Shown here piece after piece: positions 21,794-31,162 of a stretch of DNA of 64,000 nucleotides. Position numbers and translations under genes: made by a program. The notes below the pieces were generated by a model, which worked only from the letters and a program-made list of their open reading frames with translations, made no database searches and was not told the DNA's origin. Position 1 is the stretch's first letter. Each line of letters starts with the position of its first letter. This DNA comes from Gammaproteobacteria bacterium (GTDB lineage Bacteria > Pseudomonadota > Gammaproteobacteria > Pseudomonadales > Pseudomonadaceae), in assembly GCA_012728415.1 (NCBI GenBank), contig JAAYFD010000045.1, forward strand, positions 62,001-126,000, written 5' to 3'.

Positions 21794-22984
21794 CTAGCCC
21801 GGAGCACCGTCAACGCGGGCGCGCCACAGCATCGGCCCGTACGTGACCAGGTAGATCAGCAGGCTGACCACCCAGCACAGTGCAGCCAGCCACAAGAAGC
21901 TGGTGTAAGCCACACCCACCCCAAACACCCTGAACAGGGCCCCGACATTAAAAATAACGAACCCGGCCACCATCGCCTTCGGCGGATTCAGCATGCGGCC
22001 GGTATGCCCGAGCGTCACGCGCGCAATCATCGCCAGAATCAGGCCCGACATGCCTCCGACTGTTAGCGCATGCACCGCCAGACTGAGACTGCCAATCCAC
22101 TCCAGATACCAAAGCCCCATCGCCAAAAACGCAATGATAAACCACAGGTAGGCAATATGCAGTGACCACAACAATGGCACTTTCCAGAGACCGGGGTCAT
22201 GCCAGCGGCCGGCCCGCACCCCGTGCCCCACTCCCATTGCGATGAAAATCAGGCCCAAAAACGCATTGGGCTCCAATGCCCAGCCAGCCGCAAAAGACAA
22301 AATGATGACCGCCGTACCCAGTTGCAACGCCTGCTCCAGCCAGCTGACCGGCGCCACCTGCTGCATGCGCAGCAAGCCGCGCTGGGTAAAAAAGGGAATC
22401 ACCCGGCCCCCAATAATGCTCATCAGTGCGCCCACGGCCCAGACACCGCCCAGCACGCCTTGACGCTGCAGGGCATCATCGCCCCTGGCCACGCCATATA
22501 GCACCAAAAACTCAAGCAGTGACAGGACCACCAGCACCACCACCAGCGGGTAATTGCGCACCTGCCGCACCGGCCAGACACTGCGCGCCATTTGCAGCGC
22601 CACCAGTGGCATAAACAAACCGTTAAACAAAATTACCCAGCCCAGCGGCAAGCCCAGCAACCAGCTGAAACGTGCCAGCAGCCAAACCACTGTCAAGCCC
22701 AGCAACAACTTGCCTGACAGCCCCGGCACCCCGGTCCAGGTCTGCACTGCAGTAAGCAAAAAACCGGCAACAATGGCACCAGCAAAGCCAAACAGCAGCT
22801 CATGGCGATGCCAGGCCAGCCAGCCACCAACGGGCTGCCATGACTCGATGTGCCCGGTCAGCGCCATGATCCATAGCGGTATGGCCAGCATTGCCAGCAA
22901 AACACCAAAAAAGAAAAAAGGCCGAAAACCCAAGCGCAGAAAAGGCGTAATGCTTAGCGCTTTAGATCTATCCATCAACTGCAT
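21794..22984 (-). CDS. NnrS family membrane protein
   Basis: 396 residues, about twelve hydrophobic helices. It begins with the family pattern TPFLRLGFRPFFFFGVLLA and later AWHRHELLFGFAGAIVAGF and LALRVGLGHTGR-like VTLGHTGRMLNPPK, whose histidines are typical of NnrS, a heme/copper membrane protein linked to nitric-oxide and nitrosative stress. The ATG at 22984 has AAGGAG 6 nt upstream. The function is family-level; no denitrification genes are adjacent, but a diheme cytochrome follows on the same strand upstream. Confidence 0.88.
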   Translation of the reverse strand: MQLMDRSKALSITPFLRLGFRPFFFFGVLLAMLAIPLWIMALTGHIESWQPVGGWLAWHRHELLFGFAGAIVAGFLLTAVQTWTGVPGLSGKLLLGLTVVWLLARFSWLLGLPLGWVILFNGLFMPLVALQMARSVWPVRQVRNYPLVVVLVVLSLLEFLVLYGVARGDDALQRQGVLGGVWAVGALMSIIGGRVIPFFTQRGLLRMQQVAPVSWLEQALQLGTAVIILSFAAGWALEPNAFLGLIFIAMGVGHGVRAGRWHDPGLWKVPLLWSLHIAYLWFIIAFLAMGLWYLEWIGSLSLAVHALTVGGMSGLILAMIARVTLGHTGRMLNPPKAMVAGFVIFNVGALFRVFGVGVAYTSFLWLAALCWVVSLLIYLVTYGPMLWRARVDGAPG

Positions 22985-23082
22985 GGTGAACTCCTTCAGA
23001 CTATATCCCACCAACCGGGTCAACTATAACCCAACTCGGCCATTTCTGTTATGCCCAAACTTGTTCTCAATCAGTTTTACAA

Positions 23083-23116
23083 CGAAAAACGCCACCGCTA
23101 TAAAGCGATGGCGTTC
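23083..23116 (-). terminator. Terminator after cytochrome c4
   Basis: On the minus strand, the stem AACGCCATCGCT / AGCGGTGGCGTT with a short TATA loop is followed by TTTTCG. It lies about 30 bp past the cytochrome stop. Confidence 0.75.
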
Positions 23117-23146
23117 TGCTGCAGCGGTGCAACGGCAAAACCGGAA

Positions 23147-23755
23147 TCAGTGCAGGCCCTGAATATAGCTGGCCAGCGCCTTGATGTCCTTGTTGCTGAG
23201 TTTCTCGGCCACATCGCGCATGGTCATGGCATCACCATCGTTATAGCGATCACCTTCACGAAAGTCGGTCAGCTGCTTGGCGATGTAGTCCGCATTCTGG
23301 CCGCTCAGCTTGGGGTACAAAGCCAGGTCCAGGCCAGAACCGTCAGGCGCGTGGCAACCGCTACAGGCCGGTACGCCGTCAGCCAGCTTGCCGCCACGGA
23401 ACAGGGCTTCGCCATGCTCAACCAGCTCGGGGTCGGCAAAGCCGGTGGTGCCCTTCTGGCTGGCATACCAGGCTGCGATATCTTGCATGTCCTGATCAGA
23501 CAGCGAGTCCAGCATGCCGGTCATCTCGACCACCGGACGTTCGCCCGACTTGATATCCTGCATCTGCTTGAACAGATAGTTGGCACCCTGCCCACCCAGC
23601 TTCGGGTATGTAGGCATCAATGCGGAGTTGCCATCCGCTCCGTGACAGGCCTGACAGGTCAGGATCTTGTTTTTTCCTGCTTCGGCATCACCTGCCGCAT
23701 GCGCAAGGCCAGTGATGCCCAGGCTCAACAACAGACTTACGACTAGTTTGTTCAT
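23147..23755 (-). CDS. Diheme cytochrome c4
   Basis: Periplasmic electron carrier to terminal oxidases. 202 residues: signal peptide 1-20 (LAHA|AGDAEAGK), then two homologous halves with heme motifs CQACH (34-38) and CSGCH (131-135). Axial Met candidates lie in MPTYPKLGGQ-type and MTM segments. It is divergent from yihA/engB, a pairing common in Pseudomonas. Confidence 0.94.
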   Translation of the reverse strand: MNKLVVSLLLSLGITGLAHAAGDAEAGKNKILTCQACHGADGNSALMPTYPKLGGQGANYLFKQMQDIKSGERPVVEMTGMLDSLSDQDMQDIAAWYASQKGTTGFADPELVEHGEALFRGGKLADGVPACSGCHAPDGSGLDLALYPKLSGQNADYIAKQLTDFREGDRYNDGDAMTMRDVAEKLSNKDIKALASYIQGLH

Positions 23756-23981
23756 CAGCTCATTCCAACAACGGCAAAAGTAAATTTATCCAGAGCAAAC
23801 GCAGCTGTTCTGTGACATTCTGACGCGCCCGGCACGAAATCATGCAGCTATCAGCATAAACCCTACAAAACCTAAAGTGTAGGCCAAGCAATGCAATGTA
23901 TGCACAAAATTGGCGGCATTATATACTGCCGGCAGTAAAACTGAAACGCCTGGGAATGATCAAAATCACACTGGAGATGTC

Positions 23982-24626
<645 letters not shown>

Positions 24627-24762
24627 ATGTTGCGACCAGCATGCTGCTGGCTCACATTCATCCGGATAAACCGGGGCAAAACCGGATACAACCAGGAAAG
24701 CCGGGCAGCAAAGAATCGCGCGCACACCAACCCGCATCTACAGCCTGAGCAGGAGAAGCACC

Positions 24763-25671
24763 ATGCGCTGGGAAAACCGTCGCCGCAGCGACAATGTTGA
24801 AGACCGACGAGGCCAAAACACCACCCCGGTCAATGCCGCCATGGGCGGTGGCATTGCCCTGCGCCTGCTGCCGGTACTGCTAAAGACCAAAGGGGGCCGC
24901 ACCCTGTTGCTGCTGGGCGTGCTGGCATTCTTTGGCGCCCGCATGCTGGGCATCGACCTGATGCCCCTGCTGACCGGCGGGCAAATCAGCACCAGCAGCG
25001 CACCGGCACAGCTGAGTGCAGAACAGCAACAGCTGGGCGAGTTTGTCTCAGTGATACTCGCCGACACCGAAGATACCTGGTCGCAAATTTTTGCTGCAAA
25101 AGGCCAGCGCTACCAGCCACCCAAACTGGTGCTGTTCAGCAATTACGTACAGTCTGCCTGCGGTTCGGCCAATGCCGCTGTTGGCCCCTTTTATTGTCCG
25201 GCTGACCGCAAGGTGTATATCGACCTGTCGTTCTACCATGACCTGAAAACCCGCTACAAGGCCCCTGGCGACTTTGCCCAGGCCTATGTCATCGCGCACG
25301 AAGTCGGCCATCACTTGCAAACCCTGCTGGGTATTACTGCACAGGTACGCCAGCAGCAACAAGGCCTGCCCAAAGCCCGGCAAAATCAGCTGTCTGTGCG
25401 CCAGGAATTGCAGGCCGACTGTTTTGCCGGGGTCTGGGGTCATCATGCTGACCGCCATCGTCAAATGCTGGCTCCGGGCGAAATGCAGCAAGCCCTCACC
25501 GCAGCCGCCGCCATTGGTGACGACCGCCTGCAAAAGCAGGCCACCGGCACTGTTACCCCAGACAGCTTTACCCACGGCACATCAGAGCAGCGCATGCGCT
25601 GGTTCAAGCGCGGCTTTGACAGCGGCGACATGAGCCAGTGCGACACATTTGCTGCTGGCACAACATTATAA
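24763..25671 (+). CDS. YpfJ-type neutral zinc metallopeptidase, membrane anchored
   Basis: 302 residues: a charged N-terminus with RRSDNVEDRRG, a membrane helix about 46-66, and a periplasmic domain with zinc motif HEVGHHLQ (179-186) and QELQADCFAGVW (about 211-222) supplying the third ligand. The C-terminal FTHGTSEQRMRWFKRGF is typical of the family. Substrate unknown. It stands alone 136 bp after yihA on the same strand. Confidence 0.9.
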   Translation: MRWENRRRSDNVEDRRGQNTTPVNAAMGGGIALRLLPVLLKTKGGRTLLLLGVLAFFGARMLGIDLMPLLTGGQISTSSAPAQLSAEQQQLGEFVSVILADTEDTWSQIFAAKGQRYQPPKLVLFSNYVQSACGSANAAVGPFYCPADRKVYIDLSFYHDLKTRYKAPGDFAQAYVIAHEVGHHLQTLLGITAQVRQQQQGLPKARQNQLSVRQELQADCFAGVWGHHADRHRQMLAPGEMQQALTAAAAIGDDRLQKQATGTVTPDSFTHGTSEQRMRWFKRGFDSGDMSQCDTFAAGTTL

Positions 25672-25756
25672 GAAGCGGCTCTACAGGGGGCTCCGTGCAG
25701 CCCCCCAGGAAAACACCAAACCACTGCCTGCATTACCAGGCCGTTGCTCAAAGTCC

Positions 25757-25800
25757 GCTCAAAATGCCCATTCGCTACAGACATACTGCGCTTTTTTGCT
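25757..25800 (+). repeat. Imperfect dispersed repeat, copy 1
   Basis: GCTCAAAATGCCCATTCGCT followed by ...CTGCGCTTTTTTGC resembles 28657-28692 (GCTCAAAATGCCATTTGCT ... TTGCGCTTTTCACC) in the same orientation. Both copies are intergenic and 3' of or between genes, so they look like copies of a short dispersed element. Confidence 0.45.
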
Positions 25801-25867
25801 ATTTTTCGTCTGACCCGGTCAGCTGCGCCAACAGCACTCAGCGCATCCATGGTATTTATCCTGCTGG

Positions 25868-26812
25868 CTACAGCTTTCTGAACACTGCTGCAAACAGCAA
25901 CCCCCAGTTGCCCAGGCCTGTTTGCCTGTGAATGCCGCAGCGCCTAAGCTGCAACAGGCGTACGGGCAGGCACCGCTGCCTGGCCCTTGCATAACGCTCA
26001 AACAACCGGCGATTGTCCGGCGTGAGATGCTGGCGATGCCTGGACAGGGCCTCAATATGCACATCGTTCCACTGCCTAAAGCGACCCTGCATCATTTTTC
26101 TGATACGGGCAAGGCCGGCACGCCAGCCCACATTGCTGCCTACCGCACTGGTACCATGCTGGCGATAGCGCAAGCATGGCTCGGGGTCATAAAACACCTT
26201 GCCACCCACTCCGGTAACCATGATATATGCCCACCAGTCATGGGATACCAGCACGGTGTCCCGTGATGTTTCAGCCAGCAGCTGGCAAGCAGCCTGATTA
26301 AATACCATGGTATTGCCACCACCGATACTCTGCATCAGCGCATTGGCAAAGGAAGGTTCTTTGCGAAACAGGTGCGACAGACCAAGCTCCTGGTCATCTT
26401 CTGTAACCAGAAGGGTTCGGCCACAATACAAGGCCGGAACTTCTGCCGGTACGCTTTCCAGCCAGCTGATGGCGCGCTCCAGCTTGCCGGCGTTCCAGAT
26501 ATCATCCTGGTCCGACCACGCATAATACATGGCCCGCCCCTGCGCGGCGCGCGTAACAGACATGAAATTTTCGACAAAACCCCGGGCAGGGCCTTCAAGC
26601 ACCTCGAGCTGACGGCTTGCCCACTGCCGCCGGCAGGAGTGCAACAACTCAAGAGTAGCATCCGTGGAGCCATCATCGGATACCATCAGAAACCAGTCCG
26701 CATGGCTTTGCGCCAGAAAAGATTCCAGCTGTGGTTCCAGAAACCTGGCACCGTTATAGGTGCACATCAGGATGGCTACATTGCCCTGCACAGCGCTTGC
26801 GCCTTTTTGCAT
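25868..26812 (-). CDS. Family 2 glycosyltransferase (rhamnosyltransferase-like)
   Basis: 314 residues. N-terminal VAILMCTYNGARFL (12-25), SDDGSTD (45-51) and the metal-binding SDQDDIW (100-106) define a GT2/GT-A fold of the kind that adds rhamnose or related sugars to cell-surface polysaccharide; later VSHDWWAYIMVTGVGGKV fits. No membrane segment, cytoplasmic. It stands alone between the metallopeptidase (convergent) and tRNA-Thr. The acceptor and sugar donor cannot be told. Confidence 0.86.
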   Translation of the reverse strand: MQKGASAVQGNVAILMCTYNGARFLEPQLESFLAQSHADWFLMVSDDGSTDATLELLHSCRRQWASRQLEVLEGPARGFVENFMSVTRAAQGRAMYYAWSDQDDIWNAGKLERAISWLESVPAEVPALYCGRTLLVTEDDQELGLSHLFRKEPSFANALMQSIGGGNTMVFNQAACQLLAETSRDTVLVSHDWWAYIMVTGVGGKVFYDPEPCLRYRQHGTSAVGSNVGWRAGLARIRKMMQGRFRQWNDVHIEALSRHRQHLTPDNRRLFERYARARQRCLPVRLLQLRRCGIHRQTGLGNWGLLFAAVFRKL

Positions 26813-27041
26813 TAATCAACACCTTGTTAAACCGCCCGGCCCCACATGTGCACAGCACACTGCAGTCGCCTTTACGGGGCTTGCCCGGCATTTTCGGCAG
26901 CCGGCAAGGCCCATGTTACACGCAAGGCAGGGAGGCATCGCAAGCAGTGGCCAGATGCGATCAGCAGATGCCGGACAAAAGCGGCCCGGTCGCCCGTCAA
27001 GCGGCGACCAGACTCAGACAACCAGCAAGCATTAGAAACAA
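26813..27041. other. Intergenic region upstream of the GT2 gene
   Basis: About 230 bp between the GT2 start and the tRNA-Thr terminator. I see no gene and no convincing promoter box; it presumably carries the GT2 promoter on the minus strand. Confidence 0.4.
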
Positions 27042-27077
27042 AAAACCCCCGGGCTTCAAGCATCCGGGGGTTTTAAT
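27042..27077. terminator. Terminator after tRNA-Thr
   Basis: AAAACCCCCGG / CCGGGGGTTTT stem (loop about 11 nt, GCTTCAAGCAT) directly downstream of tRNA-Thr on the minus strand, flanked by A and T runs. Confidence 0.88.
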
Positions 27078-27081
27078 ATGC

Positions 27082-27157
<76 letters not shown>

Positions 27158-27167
27158 AATGTGCGCC

Positions 27168-27195
27168 ATTATAGCGGCAGATTTTGTCTTGTAAA
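27168..27195 (-). promoter_or_regulatory. Promoter of tRNA-Thr
   Basis: Minus strand TTTACA (27195-27190), 16-bp spacer, perfect TATAAT (27173-27168), followed by GGCGC. It starts transcription a few bases before the tRNA. Confidence 0.75.
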
Positions 27196-27208
27196 GGCTT
27201 TCGTACAG

Positions 27209-27225
27209 GGGTCAGGTACATTTTT
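27209..27225 (+). repeat. 17-bp direct repeat, copy at the methyltransferase stop
   Basis: GGGTCAGGTACATTTTT, identical to 28195-28211. This copy contains the stop codon of the methyltransferase gene (tga inside GTACCTGACCC on the minus strand). Confidence 0.8.
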
Positions 27226-28474
27226 CTTGAATCTCCTCCTGCCGCTCAGCCACAAGCAGCAGGTTTCTGGGAGTAAGCTGCCAGGGACAAAACTCCCCCA
27301 GCTGTACGGCAAAGCCCTGTTCCTGCAAAAACAGCGCCATATCCAGCAACAGCCACAGCTCCAGCGGACGACGAAACAGGCCCTGCACCAGCTCAAGGTT
27401 GCGCACTTCGGCCAGACGCTGCCAGCCAGCCTGCTCTGCGGCCTGCCAGTCGTTTACCGGCCCGGGCTGAATGCCCTTCAGCCTGGCAGCAGCCTGGCAC
27501 CAGTGTGCAAAGCTTTCGTGCCGCCAGCGATTGGCTGCGGAAGGCACAGGCAAATAAGCATCAACTTGACGCCACTGCCGTTGCAACAGGTCAAACCCCA
27601 AACGCCAGGCCATATTGCGGTTAAGCCGGCGAATTTCGGCAGCCCCGGCGGTGACCGTAGCCTGCAGCGGCAGCCCAAGCATATGCCGGTCCAGCTGCAA
27701 GGCGGACGCCTGGCCCAGGCCCGACAGCGGCTGGTAATGCCTGGTGCGGATACGGTTATAACAGCAGGGCGCAATGGCCAGCCGCTGTACGCCCTGCTGT
27801 TTGCTGTGGCGCAGCAAGCTGGTGTGCAAATCGCCACAGGCGTGCAGGGCAACCCAGGTGTCGCTGGCTGCCAGGTGCGCAATGGCCTGCTCACCAAGGG
27901 CGTCGCACTGCGGGTGGCTGGCCTTCACATGCCACTGCCGGCTGAGCTGCTTGCCCGCCTCAACCAGCGCCGGGTCATGCTCAAGGCTGCACAGACTGTC
28001 AGCCGGCCATGCCAGCCGCCGGCCCAGATGCCCCTTGCCCGCACACCAGTCAAGCCAGCGGCTGCCCTGCCAGTGCGGCGGCAGGCAAGCAGCGAAGGCT
28101 TCTATTTGCTGCCATTTGCGACCGGGAATGCCGCGTGACATGACGCCGGGAAGCTGCTTGACCGGGTGGCGAGGCAACCCTGTCTGCGCTAAAAGGGTCA
28201 GGTACATTTTTTGTATTTCCCGCAGGAAATATGCGCCTGACTCCCCTGGCGCCATTAATGGGGCTTCCTCTAACGCCTTCCAGGGCTCAAGCTGATGACG
28301 CTCGGCGTGCTCAAGGTTTTGCGCCCGCAGCCAGGCAGACAGCTCAGGGTAGTCTGCTTCCCATGCCAGTCTTTGCTGGGTAAACGGCTGATTGTCCCAC
28401 AAGGACTGATGGTCGAGCAGCAGCTGGTCGAGGGCAGCGAAATGCTCAGTGAACGACTCTGGCATGTGCTTCAT
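27212..28474 (-). CDS. SAM-dependent methyltransferase of the Methyltransf_32 (GSTCD/METTL25-like) type
   Basis: 420 residues. SAM motif WLDWCAGKGHLGRRLA (140-155), then a family-typical HACGDLHTSLL (about 210-220) and IAPCCYN (about 232-238). Homologous proteins are uncharacterised putative RNA or protein methyltransferases, so the substrate is unknown. The start has only a weak ribosome site; an ATG three codons in is equally possible. A 17-bp sequence (GGGTCAGGTACATTTTT on the plus strand) occurs both inside the gene (28195-28211) and at its stop codon (27209-27225). Three AT-rich direct repeats lie upstream. Confidence 0.82.
   Translation of the reverse strand: MKHMPESFTEHFAALDQLLLDHQSLWDNQPFTQQRLAWEADYPELSAWLRAQNLEHAERHQLEPWKALEEAPLMAPGESGAYFLREIQKMYLTLLAQTGLPRHPVKQLPGVMSRGIPGRKWQQIEAFAACLPPHWQGSRWLDWCAGKGHLGRRLAWPADSLCSLEHDPALVEAGKQLSRQWHVKASHPQCDALGEQAIAHLAASDTWVALHACGDLHTSLLRHSKQQGVQRLAIAPCCYNRIRTRHYQPLSGLGQASALQLDRHMLGLPLQATVTAGAAEIRRLNRNMAWRLGFDLLQRQWRQVDAYLPVPSAANRWRHESFAHWCQAAARLKGIQPGPVNDWQAAEQAGWQRLAEVRNLELVQGLFRRPLELWLLLDMALFLQEQGFAVQLGEFCPWQLTPRNLLLVAERQEEIQEKCT
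28195..28211 (+). repeat. 17-bp direct repeat, copy inside the methyltransferase
   Basis: Identical to 27209-27225. It encodes residues about 88-94 of the methyltransferase on the minus strand. The flanks are also similar (GAAATACAA versus GAGATTCAAG on the minus strand). Confidence 0.8.
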
Positions 28475-28490
28475 TATTCTGTGCTACAAA

Positions 28491-28546
28491 TTTATTCGCA
28501 TAAAATGCGACTTTATTCGTGCATAAATACCATTTTATTTGTGCAG
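28491..28546. repeat. Three AT-rich direct repeats upstream of the methyltransferase
   Basis: TTTATTCGCATAAA (28491), TTTATTCGTGCATAAA (28512) and TTTATTTGTGCAG (28534) recur every 21-22 bp, i.e. about two helical turns, 17-72 bp upstream of the methyltransferase ATG. The spacing suits an operator for a cooperative regulator; none can be named. Confidence 0.5.
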
Positions 28547-28656
28547 ATACGGGGTTTGCACAAACAGGGTCATACCTGCCTTTCGCATGCCCCACAGGAA
28601 GTGCCAGCAACACTGAATAATGGCCTGTGCCACCGGGGCAGTGTGGAAAGCCGGCT

Positions 28657-28692
28657 CAAAATGCCATTTGCTCTCTGCAAATTGCGCTTTTC
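28657..28692 (+). repeat. Imperfect dispersed repeat, copy 2
   Basis: GCTCAAAATGCCATTTGCT ... TTGCGCTTTT, similar to 25757-25800 and in the same orientation. Intergenic, between the methyltransferase start and the ABC permease stop. Confidence 0.45.
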
Positions 28693-28743
28693 ACCGGCTT
28701 TTACCCGGCCCTGACTGCCTCGCCAATACACCCGGCGCCTTCA

Positions 28744-29433
28744 TCAGCGCCCTTGCAGCATATCAACCCGCAGCCAGCGTTCCAGCAGGCGGAAGATCTG
28801 TACCAGAATGAAGGTCATTACCAGGTAAAACAGCCCGGCGGCAAAGAAAATCTCCACCGGCATGTAGGTGCGGGCGATGATGGTGCGTGCCATGCCGGTC
28901 AGCTCCAGCAGGGTGACGGTACTGGCCAGCGAGCTGGCCTTGAGCATCAGGATCACCTCGTTGCTATAGGCCGGCAGGCCGATACGGGCCGCCCGTGGCA
29001 GCACGATGTGCCAGACGGTTTGCAGGCGTGACATGCCCAGCGCCCGGGCCGCTTCGACTTCGCCGGCAGGTACCGACTGGATGGCACCACGGATAATCTC
29101 TGCGATGTAGGCCGAAGTGTGCATGGTCATGGCGATCAGTGCGCACCAGTAAGGGTCGCGCAGGTAGGGCCACAATGGTCCCTGTCGGACTGCATCAAAC
29201 TGCGCCAGTCCGTAATACACCAGAAACAGCTGCAACAGCAGCGGCGTACCACGGAAAAAGAAGATATAACTGTAAGGCACAGCCTGCACATACCAGTGGC
29301 GCGACGTGCGGGCCAGTCCCAGCGGAATGGCAATCACCAGACCAACCACCACGGCAATGCCAACCAGCTCCAGTGTCAGCCAGGCACCCTCGCCCAGCTT
29401 GGGCAGGTATTTCCAGATCAGCTCCCAGTTCAT
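28744..29433 (-). CDS. Polar amino-acid ABC transporter permease (HisM/AotM-like)
   Basis: 229 residues, about five helices. The inner-membrane permease motif EAARALGMSRLQTVWHIVLP (about 127-146) contacts the ATPase. YIFFFRGTPLLLQLFLVYYG is typical of the HisM/ArtM branch. Its start overlaps the stop of the other permease by 4 bp. It is the last gene of the importer operon. Confidence 0.92.
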   Translation of the reverse strand: MNWELIWKYLPKLGEGAWLTLELVGIAVVVGLVIAIPLGLARTSRHWYVQAVPYSYIFFFRGTPLLLQLFLVYYGLAQFDAVRQGPLWPYLRDPYWCALIAMTMHTSAYIAEIIRGAIQSVPAGEVEAARALGMSRLQTVWHIVLPRAARIGLPAYSNEVILMLKASSLASTVTLLELTGMARTIIARTYMPVEIFFAAGLFYLVMTFILVQIFRLLERWLRVDMLQGR

Positions 29434-30125
29434 GCCCTGCTCCTGCTGAAACCACGGTTGGCGCGGCGTTCAAACCATTGCAGCACCAACATGCTGAGCA
29501 CGGTCAGGCTCAGGTAAATGATGGCAGCGACCATAAAGAAGGTGAACGGCTGCTTGGAGGCGGTAACCGCAATCTGCGCCTGACGCATGACTTCGTTCAG
29601 GCCAATGACCGAAACCAGGGCGGTGTCTTTCATCAAAATCATGTAGAGGTTGCCCAGCCCCGGCAAAGCAACCCGCCACATTTGCGGCAACACCAGCTGC
29701 CACAGAATGCGCTTGCGTGACAGGCCCAGCGCCAGCCCGGCTTCGCGCTGGCCACGCGGGATCGACAGCAGGGCACCACGAAACACTTCGGTAGCATAAG
29801 AGCCAAAGCACAGGCCCAGCGCCAGCACACCGGCGGCAAAGGGGCTCAGTTCCAGCCCGGGCTGGCCGATCATTTCGCCCAATGCCTGCACACTACTGAC
29901 CGAGCCGTAATAAATCAGCAATACCCAAAGCAGCTCGGGCACACCGCGCACCAGGGTTGAATAGGCATCGCCCAGCCAGCGCAGCGCACGATAGGGAGAG
30001 GTTTTTGCCAGAGCACCCAGCAGGCCGAGAATCAGGCCGACAACAAGGGAGGCCAGCGCCAGCTTGATGGTCATCCAGGTTCCGGCCAGCAAGGCGGGAC
30101 CAAAACCGTGTAAATCAAAGATCAT
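29430..30125 (-). CDS. Polar amino-acid ABC transporter permease (HisQ/AotQ-like)
   Basis: 231 residues, about five helices, beginning MIFDLHGFGPALLAGTWMTIKLALASL. The coupling motif is QREAGLALGLSRKRILWQLV, and VRGVPELLWVLLIYYG belongs to the HisQ branch. It forms a heterodimer with the overlapping downstream permease. A 272-bp gap separates it from the binding-protein gene, larger than the rest of the operon. Confidence 0.92.
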   Translation of the reverse strand: MIFDLHGFGPALLAGTWMTIKLALASLVVGLILGLLGALAKTSPYRALRWLGDAYSTLVRGVPELLWVLLIYYGSVSSVQALGEMIGQPGLELSPFAAGVLALGLCFGSYATEVFRGALLSIPRGQREAGLALGLSRKRILWQLVLPQMWRVALPGLGNLYMILMKDTALVSVIGLNEVMRQAQIAVTASKQPFTFFMVAAIIYLSLTVLSMLVLQWFERRANRGFSRSRA

Positions 30126-30397
30126 GTAGAAGGTATTTTCGGCAGGGCCGCATGGGTAGTGGTTAATGTTAATGATATGTCATTTCGTATGGAGCGAAGC
30201 ACAGCCGCAGACTCTATGACTCACCAGGCCAGGCACTGGTCTGGCCATGCACGTGCGAGATCATTCGTACAACATCGCCATCTTGCGCGCAAACCCCCGC
30301 CTGCAGCCTGATGCAACGCACCCTGGCTATCAGGCTTGCCTCTGCGGCTACGGGCAAGCCAGCTTTTACACATGGCTTGCCTGCTGCCTTCGTCCGG
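30126..30397 (-). other. Long spacer inside the ABC importer operon
   Basis: 272 bp between binding-protein stop and permease start. It contains short inverted repeats such as CCAGGC...CTGGTCTGGCC (near 30227-30245). In such operons a hairpin after the binding-protein gene can stop or protect part of the transcript so that more binding protein than permease is made. No gene seen. Confidence 0.4.
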
Positions 30398-31153
30398 TCA
30401 GTAAATGTCAAACGGGAAGTACTTGTCGTTGATTGCCTTGTACGTGCCGTCTTCGCGGATTTCTTGCAGGGCCTTGTTCAGGCGCTCGACCAGTTGCGTG
30501 TTGCCCTTGCGCACGGCAATGGCAATCTGGTCATCTTCAAACACCGGGTCGCCCTTGAACTCGAAGTCCTTGCCGGCATCGCTTTCCAGCCATTCCCAGT
30601 TGACGAACTTGTCCGCCAGTACGGCGTCCAGGCGGCCCGAGGCCAGATCCAGATAGGCGTTTTCGTTGGTGTCGTACAGCTTGATGGAAATGTTGCGGCC
30701 ATGGTTGTCTTCCAGCCAGTTGCCGGCGATGGTGGCGCGCTGGGCACCGATCACCTTGCCTTTCAGGCTTTCAGCATCCACCTTGAAATCGACATTTTTC
30801 GGTGCAATAAACTGCAAGCCGTTGCTGTAATAGCGGTCAGTGAAATCGACAGCCATCTGGCGCTCTTCGGTGATCGACATGGAAGCAACCAGAAAATCGA
30901 ACTTTTTCGCATTCAGCGCCGGAATAATGCCATCCCAGTCAGACAGAACCACCGAGCACTCTGCCCCCATCTTGTCGCACAACGCATGGGCAATATCCAG
31001 ATCAAAGCCGATCGCCTTGCCCTCGGAGTCCAGCAGGTTGAACGGAGGGTAGGCACCCTCGGTGCCGATGCGCAGTTTCTCGGCAGCCATGGCACCGGTG
31101 CTCAGAGCCAGGCTGGTGGCTGCGGCAAGTAGCAGTTTCTTATAGTTTTTCAT
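30398..31153 (-). CDS. Periplasmic lysine/arginine/ornithine/histidine-binding protein (AotJ/HisJ-like)
   Basis: 251 residues; signal peptide about 1-23 (STGAMA|AEKLRIG). The SBP family 3 pattern GTEGAYPPFNLLDSEGKAIGFDLDIAHALC is followed by ITEERQMAVDFTDRYY, and the Cys pair (ALC..., AECS...) typical of HisJ/ArgT is present. The combination best fits a basic amino acid; the exact ligand is inference. It lies 9 bp downstream of the ATPase gene. Confidence 0.92.
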   Translation of the reverse strand: MKNYKKLLLAAATSLALSTGAMAAEKLRIGTEGAYPPFNLLDSEGKAIGFDLDIAHALCDKMGAECSVVLSDWDGIIPALNAKKFDFLVASMSITEERQMAVDFTDRYYSNGLQFIAPKNVDFKVDAESLKGKVIGAQRATIAGNWLEDNHGRNISIKLYDTNENAYLDLASGRLDAVLADKFVNWEWLESDAGKDFEFKGDPVFEDDQIAIAVRKGNTQLVERLNKALQEIREDGTYKAINDKYFPFDIY

Positions 31154-31162
31154 GGTCAGACC

